Part shown: positions 31,668 to 43,169 of the stretch, piece by piece | Position numbering within the stretch: position 1 is the stretch's first letter | Layout: every line of letters starts with the position of its first letter | Source: Siphonodentalium dalli | Lineage: Eukaryota > Mollusca > Scaphopoda > Gadilida > Siphonodentaliidae | Direction: 5' to 3' | Assembly: GCA_032622095.1 (NCBI GenBank) | Contig: CP136064.1 | Location: 177,212,247-177,276,246 of the forward strand | Length of the DNA stretch: 64,000 nt | Program-made: the position numbers and the translations under genes | Notes under the pieces: model-generated | Database searches by the model: none | Told to the model about the DNA's origin: nothing | The model's input: only the letters and a program-made list of their open reading frames with translations

Positions 31668-33138
31668 TAGTCCAGGATATATTGGTCGACCTCTGCACCC
31701 CCCCCCAGGACTCAACTTCACCCCACTAATTTTCTTCCTTAAGGTATCCTCTAATTTTTTTCACTTGTTAACAAGAAAAAAAAGTGGCCGCAGAGACTCC
31801 AGACAAGATGGCGTCCATTTTTAAAAAATGCACCATGTCTCTTTGATGGCCGTTATAGTAAAGATGATATCACATGCGGTCTTGTTTTCCGCTCGATTCG
31901 TTATGCTAATATACAACCCTTACAAATTAACCAAAAATCCGACACCAGAATCCAATATGGCGGCCAAGATGGCCGCCGAAATGTGAAAATATGCTATTTT
32001 TCTGACATGTTACCACCTTTCGTTTGTCTCTGTGGGAAAATGTTGGCATTTTTGCGCCATGGTATACATTTATCATATAGAGGAGTCATTTGCGACCACA
32101 TGGGGACCATAATATACATTCATTACGGGATATTTTTATCCGATATCACGTTTTCCCAAATGCCGGTATAATAGGTCAAAGCCGAATCTACGTTAATAAC
32201 GCGATGTAATGTTTCGAATCAATGAATGTTATTGCTATTATAACAACACCCATGCATATATATGTGCAGGAGATACTCGAGCTAGGATTCATCTTATGCC
32301 TGAGTTGAGGAATATTTACCCAAATCCAAGATGGCGGCCAAAATGGCCACCAGAAATAAAACATCGCCGATTTTAACATCAGTGAGCATTATTGTCATGA
32401 AAACTCCACACCTGCTTACTATTGTGAGTTGGGAACACTTAGGCGAAGAACTTTCCTTGTATCATATCCAAATAAAAGTACCCCAAATCCAAAATGGCGC
32501 CCACAATGGCGGACATATTTTGAAAAATCACCGAAATTCCCTCATATTCACATCATTGGGCATTATTGTCGAGACAACTCACCCATGCTCACAGTTGAGT
32601 TGAAAATACTGAAGTGAAGTAATTACCTTACATCTCATGCAAGAAATTGATTTCCAAATCGTAGATGGCGTCCAAAATGGCGACCGAAATTTGAAAACAA
32701 GTCTACATTCCTTTACTTTCTTACGATGGGCGTTATTGTTTCGCGATTTCTATCCACCATTACATGTTGATATGGAATAGTGACATGAAGTATTCATTAG
32801 GGTTTGGCAATTGATACTCACAGCCAAGATCGCTGCTAAATTGGCGGCTATAAATTGAAAAGAAATCGATATTTTCACATATTAATTTCAACTTTTTGTC
32901 ATAGTATCGGTATGTATGGACGAAACTGTACATACACCATCTACTAGTTCAACTTGAATGTATCAAAACACATAACATAGCTCGTATCCTTCTGGAAAGA
33001 TGAAAACCACAATTAATATCGCGATGTGGCATTTCGAAATCCATTCTCCACTTAGCGCCGATAATGGCCGTAAGCGTAGGTGCGCCGAATAGTTATATCA
33101 GAACAATTACCTGATAACAGATTCTGATTTGCCACGTC
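31668..33138. repeat. Foldback 1, left arm (~1.47 kb)
   Basis: The left arm pairs with 35,240-36,727. The outer edge is TAGTCCAGGATATATTGGTCG and the inner edge is around GCGCCGAATAGTTATAT and TTCTGATTTGCCACG. The arm contains at least five diverged units each bearing a CCAAGATGGCGGCC-like block (near 31,957, 32,330, 32,490, 32,660 and 32,830). They are interspersed with GCATTATTGTC-type blocks. Frames seen here in both arms are by-products of these repeats. Confidence 0.9.
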
Positions 33139-33456
33139 ACGTCCATAATTATCTGGACCAGCTTCCATTTCTTTGTCTGATAAATTTAGGTAGCTCACAC
33201 CGACAAAGTATTCACCACTTCCTGGGAGTAGGGTCCCTCTAATCATAACGTTTCAAACAATACATTTTCCGGTGTCTAGCTTACGATTTTAAATATTTGC
33301 TAAATATGATATTTGTGCGTCATCTTGAACCATGAAGGCATATGACCGATGAGTATACAAGCTTACAGAAGGTCATCGCTCTGTATGTGTCTCATACCCC
33401 ATGGGGATAACGACATGTACACCTGGCGAACCAGCTAGCTAGTCACTTCTCAATAG

Positions 33457-33633
33457 AAGGTTCGTCAACTCACAAACGCAGCGAACGTATTGGCATGTGT
33501 GGACAACTTCGACAGTGTTTCGAAGGTTGTTAGCTGTCTCATTCCCTTGAACAGATGTCTATCTGCTAAGGAGAAGACCATAGTGTACAGACGACCCACA
33601 CTTCTTGACCATGATCCGAAGCAAACTGTGTGA
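33457..33633 (+). pseudogene. Coding-like segment in foldback 1 loop
   Basis: A frame of 58 codons reads VRQLTNAANVLACVDNFDS, then VVSCLIPLNRCLSAKEKTI and RRPTLLDHDPKQTV before TGA. It has a natural residue mix and leucine-rich helical look, but no family I can name. Sequence after the stop is codable in other frames on both strands, so the piece is probably a decayed exon. Confidence 0.35.
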
Positions 33634-34168
33634 CGCCCCGCATTTGTCTCATCGAATATCTCCCAGCAGAGAGGAACAATGGTCGTGGTGCTAGTTTATG
33701 GACATGCACCATGATAGCGGGAATGAAATGGGCCACGGTATACACCACCCCTACACCTGGTGCATGTTTAAGATATAGAATGTCATGCATGTCGGTTTTA
33801 TTTGGTGTGGTAAGATTGTATTTCCACATCCGTTTCGAAGCCTTTCTGATTCAACTACGTACATTTTTGTCTGGATAATACTATGCTAGCCTCCCTAAAA
33901 ACAGTCGGATGGACTGAATGATAATGTCTTTATAGCATGAATGTATGCGTTTATTGTTATCCTCTCTCAGGGTTAGTGTCAGTATGTTGGCGGTATTATT
34001 CAAGAAAATGTCAGGAACTGTGGTGCATTTATTTCACTATGTATTTAAAGAACAATTTACAGTCTCGATGGCAATGGCAATGGCTGTGGACGTTGGGGAA
34101 CGCGACCTTTATGGTCATATAGCTGTATATATATAACTTTAGAATATAGCAGTTAATGTCTCATGCAG

Positions 34169-34321
34169 GAAAATGTTCGCAATGGTGATGTTACCAAGAA
34201 ATCACTTGGTGTACCAACGTTTGTTGAACTGAATGCAAGGGCTCATCAACGTAACATTCCTCTGGATGTTCTTCGCGTTGAACATTTCACCCTTTTGTTG
34301 ATGGCATTTGTACTTTCTTGA
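34169..34321 (+). pseudogene. Coding-like exon after a splice acceptor, foldback 1 loop
   Basis: TGTCTCATGCAG ends at 34,168, and the following frame of 50 codons reads ENVRNGDVTKKSLGVPTFVE, then ARAHQRNIPLDVLRVEH, up to TGA. The composition is convincingly protein-like. It lies on the same strand as the segment at 33,457, so both may come from one lost gene. The family was not recognised. Confidence 0.4.
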
Positions 34322-35239
34322 ACCATACCACCCAGCGTGAGTATGACATATCAACCAACTATCAAAGGTATCGCCTTTAAGACTACACTCCAGTCTTGGT
34401 GGGGCTTATACAGCAGTAGCCAATGGCACAAGCCTGGTCCAGCTATTTAAGAACGGCTTCCAAACGGATGGGAACATACAATCTTAGCATAGAAGGGAAG
34501 CAAAGCCACACATGAGATCCTGTCTGAATCTAAAACATAACAAAATAAGGGGCGGTGCAGTCATGGTCCAATTTCATTTCCACTATCATGACACATACCC
34601 ACAAACTAGCATCGTGTGTATTGTTATCATCTGCAGCATGACGTGCTTGGATCTGTTCGGTGAGACGATTGCTGGACGCCAACAAGCTTGTTCTTATAAT
34701 CATGTTCAAGGAGATTGGGTATATTATGCATTATGGTCTTCTACGCCTTAGCAGAAATGCATCCGTCAAATGTCGGGCTTTCAACATTCGAAGCCATATT
34801 CAGAAGTTGTCCGGATACGTCAGTGCATTAGATGAGTATGCGAATTGATGAACCATATATTGGGAAGTGGCTGTTTGGGAAGATCACCAGGTGTACACGT
34901 TGTTATCCCCATTGGGTCACCAGAGCTGACAATACGCAGATATATAGGTCCTTCTGAAAGCTAGTATACGCATCGACCGAATACCTTTCTAGTGTATCGC
35001 ACAATATTACGCCTATACCCCATATGTAGCATCTGAATTATACCATAAGCTATACCACGAATGAAGCTCGCTAAGAATTCCAAGCTTTCGAAACAAACAC
35101 GTGAGCTGTACACCGGCATATGTATTGTTTGAAACATTGCGATTAGTGGCACCCTTCTACAAAGAAGTGTAGTAAACTGTTGTTGTGAGTGAGATAGATT
35201 AATCTGACGAAGAGACGGAAACGGGTCTAGATAATGCTG

Positions 35240-36727
35240 AATGTGGCAATTCAGAATAAGCTCAGGTACTGTTGTTTTGATTCTTGGAAGTCATAATATG
35301 ACTATTCGGCGCACCTATATACGGTTACGGCCAGTATGAGCCCTTAGTGGAGAATGGATTTTGAAATGCCACATCCCGATTGTGGGTTTTCATCATTCCA
35401 AAAGGCTACGACTTATATTGGAACTAATATATGGCTTATATTATGTACCGTTTCGTCTATACAAATCGATATTATGACAAAAAGTTGAAATTAGTATGTG
35501 ATAATATCGGCGTCTTTTCAATTTCTGGCCGCCAGTTTGCCCGCCATATTGACTGTGATTATCACTTGCCAAACCCTAATGAATAATTCATACATATCAA
35601 CATGTAATGGTGGGTAGAAATCGCGAAACAATAACGCCCATCATAAGAAAGTAAAGGAATGTAAGCGTATTTTCAAATTTCGGTCGCCATTTTGGCCGCC
35701 ATCTTCGATTTGGAAAACCATTTCTTGCTTGAGATGTAAGGTAATTACTTCAACTCAGTATTTCCAACTCAACTGTACGCATGGGTGGGGTTGTCTCGAC
35801 AAACATGCCCAATGATGTGAATATGAGGGAATTTCGGTGATTTTTCAAAATATGTCCGCCATTGTGGGCGCCATTTTGGATTTGGGGTACGTTTATTTGG
35901 ATATGGTACAAGGAAAGTTCCTCGCCTAAGTGTTCCCAACTCACAATAGTAAGCAGGTGTGGAGTTTTCATGACAATAATGCTCACTGATGTTAAAATCG
36001 GCGATTTTCGGCAATTTTTTATTTCTGGTGGCCATTTTGGCCGCCATCTTGGAAATGGGTAAATATTCCTCAACTCATGTATAAGAGGAATCATAGCTCG
36101 AGTATCTCCTGCAAATATATATGCATGGGTGTTGTTATAATAGCAATAACATTCATTGATTCGAAACATTACATCGCGTTATTAACGTAGATTCGGCTTT
36201 GACCTATTATACCGGCATTTGGGAAAACGTGATATCGGACTAAAATATCCCGTAATGAATGTATATTATCGTCCCCATGTGGTCGAAAATGACTCCTCTA
36301 TATGATAAATGTATAACATGACGTAAAGATGCCAACATTTTCCCACAGAGACAAACGAAAGGTGATAACATGTCAGAAAAATAGCATATTTTCACATTTC
36401 GGCGGCCATCTTGGCCGCCATATTGGATTCTGGTGTCGGATTTTTGGTTAATTTGTAAGGGTTGTATATTAGCATAACGAATCGAGCGGAAAACAAGACC
36501 GCATGTGATATCATCTTTACTATAACGAGGATCAAAGAGACATGGTGCATTTAAAATAAATGGCCGCCATGATGGACGCCATATTGTCTGGAGTCTCTGC
36601 GGCCACTTTTTTTTCTTGTTAACAAGTGAAAAATATTAGAGGAGACCTTAAGGAAGAAAATTAGTGGGGTGAAGTTGAGTCCTGGGGGGGGGGGGTGCAG
36701 AGGTCGACCAATATCTCCTGGACTAAT
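35240..36727. repeat. Foldback 1, right arm (~1.49 kb)
   Basis: This is the inverted copy of 31,668-33,138, with roughly one difference per 10-20 bases by eye. It ends ...GGTCGACCAATATCTCCTGGACTAA. The poly-C/poly-G run near the outer edge (about 36,686-36,697) varies in length between arms. Part of it (36,246-36,556) also matches the first 310 bases of the window. Confidence 0.9.
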
Positions 36728-37728
36728 ACGTATCTCGCCAATGCCGAATCAGATATTAGACATTGCTCTACCTATTTCGACGTTAAGCTTTGGTTAATGG
36801 TAAACTGAAATGTATTATTTGCTATTGATTGTGTATTCTGACTGTATTTTTGTGCTAAGTTTATGTGTTCTATATTATATGCACATGCACTAGTCAGTTC
36901 TTTAATTTATATTCCAGAAGCTAACATTTCCTCTTGTACGCTTTTAAGTGTACACATCTTATTGCCTTATCACATTCAACGTCTGCTTGTATATACAGTT
37001 GCTTCGCTGTGGTAGTTTTTGACAACCTGTTTCAGTTCGTATAGTCGTGGCATGGCCTAGCTAGTTGCCGACGCGGCGTTTAACCCCAATCAATGAAACT
37101 GCTAGTACTAGCGGTCATGTTATAACATTAAGAGGTTTACTGTGAATCTTGAAATGGAAATGAATGTTCTTTACAAATGATTAAAACAACATTGAACACT
37201 TCAATCAGATCCCTCCTGGTGACCAACATCATTACTAGAGTCCATCTAGATTCGATAACCAAGGACATATATATGGTCGAACGGACAAAAATCAGCATTT
37301 ACAAATGAGCTAGAAGGAACACATTTAGAAGAGAAAATGCTATCAGCATAATGGGGATTTCTCTGAAAGCCCGTCTGGTGCCCAACATCAAATTGTATTG
37401 AGATTCGGTGATCTGTGGCTGAGATATCTGCTCAGAAGGAATGCCATGCTAACGGAGGACCGGGTTCATGTCATTCACCTCGTTCGTGGGGGTATAATTA
37501 GATTAATGATTCATAAATAAGATGTTTGGTGGTCAGTTCGACTTACACAAGAGGAAGTTGTAACAAACTTTGAAATTTTGTCACACTAGCAAAAAACGTC
37601 CAAGTGTCGTCTCTGATAACTGTTGTGCGTGCTTTCGCTTCTCAAAAGCTGCATATGTTCAAGAGCGATTTAAATTTTCTATTCGTTTTTATATGCAAAA
37701 CTGTTGGATGCTCATGTGTGTTTGCGCG
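36728..37728. other. Unassigned with a LINE-like tail
   Basis: At about 37,020-37,105 the sequence CTAGTTGCCGACGCGGCGTTTAACCCCAATCAATGAAAC resembles the 3' tail of mollusc non-LTR elements, which end CGGCGTTTAACCCCAATCAA repeats. Only one repeat unit remains. The rest is not assigned. Confidence 0.4.
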
Positions 37729-38579
37729 ATGATTATGCCATACTAATGATGGTGATTCCAGGTATTGTTTCACAGCAAAAGTTGACTAACTTGGTTTCTA
37801 ACCGGACCGTGCATCTTTACAAGAAAATTATCTTAACACGTTCTTTACTAAATTGATTCTCCCATTCATCTGTAAAAATATACATTGGAATGGTCTATTA
37901 TTCATTTGGGTGATGGTCATGTAACAGTTGTAGACGAGATACATATGAAAAGATAATAAAAGTGCTGAAGGATTCATAATCTTTAATGTGAAATGTTCAT
38001 ATAATAAGAATATTAACATTCCCTCCTATTCGTCAATGAGAATTTAGTATAGAGTTGGTTAACTATAGTACTGTATGTAACAGAACTAATGAACTGAAAC
38101 AAATGAACCGCACAGTATTCCCGGCAAAGATAGCATATTTTTTTACATTGTTGTAATACGATATTCATACATAGCGATTGAGTGGAAAAGTTTAACACTC
38201 CTTTTCAGATTGTCACTTTCTTCTTCCAACGGTATATAGAGAGTCCTTGTTGTAGTATTTCGTGTAATTTAGCCTGAACCTACCAGCACATTTTCACACG
38301 CGGGCTACGTGTATCACTAGCTTCAATTTGAGGTCAGAATAGTATGAGTCGCTTTAATTTAGATGCCTGGTTATGTTTTGGCAATGTATATCCAAATGAA
38401 AGGTCGCCGACCACGTGTCCCCGAAAAGGCGGCTTTTTAGTAAGGACAATGACCAAATTCAAACTTGGACTTTGTCTTCTGAAATTTGAACCACATACCA
38501 AATATCAAGAGATTCAGTCGAACTTAAAAAACAATCAGATAACTAAAAGTAAAGTTAACATCCGGAAACAAAAATAATC

Positions 38580-39060
38580 AGTAAATTTTAAGTCGACAAG
38601 GACCATAACTATGGACACCCAAATTCGAACTTGTGTTTAATCCACATACCAAATTTAAAAACAACAGATTACAAAAAAATCAAGTTATTATCCGGAATCC
38701 AAAATAGTCGGCAAATTCTAAGTCGATAAGGACCATAACTCCGACAAAAATGAGTGAACTTGACCTTTATTTGAAGCTGATAACCTGACCAAATTTGGTT
38801 CAGATCCGATCACACAAATTAAAGTTATCATCCGGAAACTTCAAAACGACAAAATTCTAAGTCGATTATGACTCGAAAAGGGGCCATAACTTCGGCTAAT
38901 ATGGGAGGACCGAACCCTTATTCGAATTTGACCTGTATTTTGAGCCCATAAACTCACATACAAAATTTGGTTTCGATCCGATAACACAAAATAAAGTTAT
39001 CATTCCGGAAACTTTCCGAACGGACGGACAGATACTAAGCCGAAAAGGGGCCATAACTGA
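38580..39060. repeat. ~125 bp diverged tandem units in foldback 2 left arm
   Basis: Units share CTAAGTCGATAAGGACCATA, AACTTGACC, GATAACCTGACCAAATTTGG, GATCCGATCACACAAA and AAGTTATCATCCGGAAAC. Three to four copies are present. Inverted counterparts lie at 46,780-47,600 and a single unit at about 19,780-19,920. Confidence 0.8.
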
Positions 39061-39285
39061 GGAAAAATATAATATAAACCCCCAAAAATGTGTTTCGATG
39101 TACAATAAAGTAAATAAAGATAACAACACCTGGTTCATTATTATGCATACCATGTTTTTCGATGAACCGTGTAATAACACGCTTTTCTTATTTGAAATGA
39201 CTGTAAAACAGAACATCGAAATACTTATGTTCTGTATTGCTTCAGTAAATCATTCGTGTACTTTTGCACTTGAATTTGTGGACGA

Positions 39286-39496
39286 CAGTCGTATACAATC
39301 AGTGGCAATGCACGGGTCTGTGTGGAGTAGATTTCAGCACTGAACAGGGGTGATAGGACAGTCAGTCATGACTATATCATCCCTAACAATATATTATACA
39401 TTAATAGACTATTAATATTATATTTATTTGTAATTGTACTTTCCATGTGTGTATATTGTAAATAAAATTCTCCTATCCTATCGTACTCCACGCAGA
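39286..39496 (+). mobile_element. Short retroelement-like insertion in left arm only
   Basis: The right arm joins the flanking sequences directly, so these ~211 bp were inserted (or lost from the other arm). The 3' end reads TGTATATTGTAAATAAAATTCTCCTATCCTATC, an AATAAA signal with a TATCC tail, like a SINE or truncated LINE. The edges GGGTCTGTGTGGAGTA and TACTCCACGCAGACCC are inverted to each other, which is unusual for a retroelement. Confidence 0.55.
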
Positions 39497-39548
39497 CCCT
39501 TGACCCGCATGCACCCCTGTGCGAATCCAAATTAGTTTTAAACTATCT

Positions 39549-39927
39549 GATATGCCCGACTTCGTCCTGGCTATTTAGGGATCGGTCTAGAAACATGCCT
39601 ATATGAGCGTATATGAGCGAGGTCAACGTCAATGTCAATGACACGATCGCACGTGAAATTGAACTCGCCCATATTGTTCCCGGGATCGAAGAAGGCCTAC
39701 ATACCAAACTTGAGTCGGATCGGCCGAGGCCCAAACACATGCCTATATGAGCGTATATGAGCGAGGTCAAGGTCAAGGACACGGTCGGACGTGAAATTTG
39801 ACACGCCCATATTGTTCCCGGGATCAAAGTAGGCCAACTAAGTAACATTTGAGTCGGATCGGTGGAGCAGTTTTCGAGTCTATAACACACATACATACAC
39901 ATACAGACAAAAGTTCCAAAATATATA
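39549..39927. mobile_element. Insertion with 144 bp tandem unit, left arm only
   Basis: Two copies of a 144 bp unit (CATGCCTATATGAGCG at 39,594 and 39,738) share CGTGAAATT, CGCCCATATTGTTCCCGGGAT and GAGTCGGATCGG. They are followed by GGAGCAGTTTTCGAG and an ACATACATACACATACAGAC tail. The right arm has none of this. It is probably a non-autonomous element with internal duplication. Confidence 0.65.
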
Positions 39928-40379
39928 GTGATTTACTCTAAGGTTTTTACCTCCAATACATGGCAGTGCAAAGAGTGTATTCCATATAGACCGGTGAACT
40001 ATCTATACTGCATCTATATGCGTGAATCCATTTTAATTGGTGCATTCGTTCAGATAATTATGTCATTTTGTATTAATCAGAGACTGACATGCGTGGATGT
40101 GATTAAAGGAAAATCAATTGCCATCAAACAGCCCCCGCTTGCCAATTAATCATTTTTTATTTTCAGCTTACTGGGCAAAAGAACATGAGAAAATTCTCAA
40201 TCACAATCAGTCTTATGATGGCACAAGCATCGCCGGGGGAATATCCATCATTTTACGTTAATGACAGTGTTAACGACACTGTAGATCAATTTGGGGGAAA
40301 AGGGGGCGGTAATTTTATGTTATGAATGCGGAATGTTGAAATTTGTCTAAGTAATACTAGATGTCAACATGAAGAGATA

Positions 40380-41380
40380 CATGTATATCTAAAGTAAATC
40401 CAAGATGGCCACTGGCGGCAATGTTTTCAAATTAAATTCAAGAACAATTTAAAGCTCCCATCTAGTGGTCACCTACCTCGAAGATTAGTACGAAGTTTGA
40501 TTACGATCGGACTAGGAATGTGGCATGTACGGTTTGCCAAATTATTTAGTCATCCAAAGAGTAAAATCCAAGACGGCTGCCGGTGGCCATGTTTTTGTTT
40601 TTACGAAATTCGGAATAATTTGATGATTGCAATCTAGTGGTCACCCCGAAGATCCATATGAAGTTTAGTGACGGTCGGACGAGGGATGTGGTCTGTAGGG
40701 TGTGCCCAAAGTATTTAGTAATGCAAAGTGTAAAATCCAAGATGGCTACTGGTGCTCATGTTTTCATCGAAAAATGTTAAAGTTCGATAGCTCCAATCTA
40801 GAGGTAATCCTAAGAATGCCTGTACATTATTAAAACAATTCCCCAATAGATGCGCGCGTGTGACGATGGGTTCAAATTTGAAATTCAATGAGGCTGCCGG
40901 TGGCCATGTTTTTAACGAATATCGGGGAACCAAAAATTTATGGCTCCCATCCCGATGTCACACCAAAGATCCATACGAAGTTTGGCGATAATCGGAAGAG
41001 GGATGTGACCGGTAGAGTGTGCCGAAGGAGTTAGTCACGAAAATAGTAAAATCAAAGATGGCTTCCGGTGGCCATGTTTTTCATCAAAAATTGTTGAAAT
41101 TCTACAGCTCCAATCTAGAGGTGATCATAAACATGCCTGAATATTTTCAAAACAATTCTCTAATAACTTCTGGATGCAGAGTACAGCTATGTTTTACGAC
41201 TTTCTGGAAAAGGTTGACGGCTCCTACCTAAAGGTCACCCGAACATCCATATGACGTTTGGTGACGATCGGGTGAGAGATGTGACCTGTGTGGTGTGCTA
41301 ACGGACATTGTTGACGGACAAACGGATGGACGACAACCTATGACAATAGTTCAAACAAGTTGAGCTAAAACGAGTACAAA
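40380..41380. repeat. GGCC/CCATGTT repeat block, left of inner loop
   Basis: Diverged units of ~160-330 bp each hold (A)AATCCAAGATGGC, a GGTGGCCATGTTTT block, a CTCC(A/C)(A/T)TCTAGAGGT(C/A)A block and GA(T/A)CGGA(C/T)(G/T)AGGGATGTG. The last part (41,222-41,460, up to AGTTGAGCTAAAACGAG and GATAATAAAGAG-complement sequence) is inverted against 42,640-42,860. Confidence 0.75.
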
Positions 41381-41460
41381 AGATCATGAGAACGCTCTTT
41401 ATTATCTACCACTTGTGGGTGACATAAGCATGGGTAGCGTACACATCAGCCACATCGAAT

Positions 41461-42639
41461 TCAGCGGTGATTTTGGATCACGAGTCCAAGTACTAATTCG
41501 GCAAAAAGTTTAGCTATGTCAGTTTGAGACAGTGGATCTGCAGCATGTGGCTTGTTTCCTCGGCCCATAGTTTTTTAACTGCTTTTGTTTGGTTTTTAGT
41601 TTCTGTCGCATTTGGCAAATCTGTGGTCAGTTATGAGTGACGCTTCGTAGTTTTTACTCCTTAAATATCGATCAAATGATGATATGTACATGTAAGTGCG
41701 CAGTGTTGTTGGCTCAAATTCACAGCCGTCCTTCTTCCGCACCGACAACAGAAATTCAAAAATCAGTTCGAAAGTTCATTCGGTGGAATTTCCTCTATCA
41801 TTCTTGTTTCACCACTTTCCAAAGCACATATAGGCTCAATGACTTTAAGTCATACTCAGTCTTTCTTTTGATGTTCACATTCTGCTGCTCTTGGTTGAAA
41901 TTATCAACATCATCTCCAGACATTTGACAAACCTCAGATTGTCCAATACAATCTTCTCTGGGTTTCAACACTGTTGTCAGAATAAGCTGAAGCCAGTGAT
42001 GTTGCACTTGAAGGTGCAGTGATGACAGGGTTAATTCCGTCGAATTCATCAAACAAAATGCTAGTCTCAGGGTCCAACTGAGTTGCACTTCCAGCATCAC
42101 CAGCACAAGAAACTGTTTAAAACTGTTGACGAAAATAAATCTCATTAAACAACTGCTCAAGTGACATTCATTCATCCAATTGTAAATTTCCTCAAAGATA
42201 ATGTCCATATTTTTCGCAAAACGTTAACAATACAGAAGTACTAAGAATATAAGATGAAAGATAACTCTACTGATGCGCGTGGGCGAGCGTGTGAGAAAGA
42301 AAATACTTCTATATCCCCTTCCTTTTTTTGGGTGATATCGATGTTTATCGAAACGCGTTTTTTTTATAGATAATTCACTGTTGAGCGTATAATAAATAGA
42401 GGTTATCCACACTCGTGGAAATTCAATGTTTTGTCATCACTCATGAGATATAACCCATATCCACTGAAAAAGTGCGGATATCCTCTATAGATCGGACCCA
42501 TGGACCCATTAGTAGGAGGTTATATGACCAGATATCGACTTTCTAAGGATGAAAAGTTTTTAAATGTTTTTAAAAAATTTCAGCCTAGCATAAATTCCAA
42601 TGTTCGTCTCTTGTATAGAGCGCCCATGCTTATGTCACC
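41461..42639. other. Loop of the inner inverted repeat
   Basis: This unique 1.18 kb is bounded by inverted copies CACTTGTGGGTGACATAAGC / GCTTATGTCACCCAAAAGTG. It contains the tyrosine-recombinase-like remnant on the minus strand. The right third (42,210-42,640) has no recognised feature. Confidence 0.7.
41600..42130 (-). pseudogene. DUF3504/Crypton-type tyrosine-recombinase remnant
   Basis: The minus strand reads, from high to low coordinate, an acidic leader (TQLDPETSILFDEFDGINP), then NVNIKRKTEYDLKSL. After a stop and frame change it reads IEEIPPNEL, and after another change FLLSVRKKDGCEFEPTTLR followed by SSFDRYLRSKNYEASL. This is the N-terminal SAM-like region of the Crypton-derived tyrosine-recombinase family also found in ZMYM, QRICH1 and KIAA1958 proteins, where the form is ELxxLLxxFxxxVRKKDGxxYEPxTLR. 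At least two frameshifts and several stops are present, and the catalytic C-terminal half (R...HxxR...Y) is absent. It is a dead fragment. Confidence 0.75.
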
Positions 42640-42859
42640 CAAAAGTGGTAGATAATAAAGAGGGTTCTCACTTATGATATTTTGTACTCGTTTTAGCCCA
42701 ACTTGTTTGAGCTATTGACATAGATTGTCGTCAGTCCGTCAACAAATGTCCGTTAGCACACCATACAGGTCACATCTCTCATCCGATAGTCCCCAAACTT
42801 CATATGGATGTTTGGGGTGACATCTAGATAGGAGCCGTCAATATTTTCCCCGAAAGCCG
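42640..42859. repeat. Inner inverted repeat, right side
   Basis: This stretch is inverted relative to 41,222-41,460 and shares CACATCTCTCATCCGAT, AACTTCATATGGATGTTTGG, TAGGAGCCGTCAA and the GTACTCGTTTTAGC(C/T)CAACTTG block. It breaks at the TTAA-type element at 42,860. Confidence 0.8.
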
Positions 42860-43125
42860 TTAAAGATACGGGCGGCGTTGGCGGTGGGTATGCTGTTAAA
42901 ATATCCACATCCGTCAAAAACCGCCATAAACAGAAATAATAGTAAAATATAGACAGACCTTGTTCTTATACCAATCAGAAATATGGCATAAACAGTATGT
43001 TATTGTCAATTGTTTTCCATTTGTTATGTAAACAAAAGCAAAAACCGTTACGTTTCATGGCTTGTGTTTAAACATAAAGAGCGTTATTTGTTACTGCTGT
43101 TTTCCTGATATGGAAATGAAAGTGT
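42860..43125. mobile_element. Fragment of the TTAA MITE (right end, inverted)
   Basis: The fragment starts TTAAAGATACGGGCGGCGTT and follows the 29,871-30,399 element backwards (CCGCCATAAACAGAA, TAGTAAAATATAGACAGACC, GTTATGTAAACAAAAGCAAA). It stops near TTTTCCTGATATGGAAATGA. Only one end is present. Confidence 0.8.
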
Positions 43126-43169
43126 CAATGACACTGTATCTCAACTTAGGTAGGGGAATAATTTAATGG

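Larger units (their letters stand above)
33139..35239. other. Foldback 1, unique loop
   Basis: This 2.1 kb is not inverted and not seen elsewhere in the window. It carries at least two coding-like plus-strand pieces, listed separately, with frameshifts and stops between them. It could be the decayed coding part of the element or host DNA caught between two oppositely placed repeats. Confidence 0.5.
37729..40322. repeat. Foldback 2, left arm (~2.6 kb)
   Basis: The left arm pairs with 46,048-48,342. Matching landmarks include AAAGTTGACTAACTTGG and CGGACCGTGCAT (37,780-37,812), the AACACGTTCTTTACTAAATT block, AGGTCGCCGACCACGTG (38,401), GCAAAAGAACATGAGAAAAT (40,174) and the AATTTGGGGGAAAAGGGGG inner edge. 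Two blocks, 39,286-39,496 and 39,549-39,927, are absent from the right arm. Confidence 0.9.

Noticed and set aside
32331-32603. Similar frames in both arms of foldback 1 (the other at 35,769-36,169, minus)
   Set aside because: The arms are inverted copies of tandem non-coding units, so the same frame appears twice. Overlapping frames in other phases are equally long.
31668-36727. LTR retrotransposon
   Set aside because: The long repeats are inverted, not direct, and no gag, protease or reverse-transcriptase motif occurs in the loop.
39549-39927. 119-codon minus-strand frame (39,543-39,902)
   Set aside because: The frame repeats itself with the 144 bp tandem unit and is absent from the other arm. 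It is an inserted repeat, not a gene.
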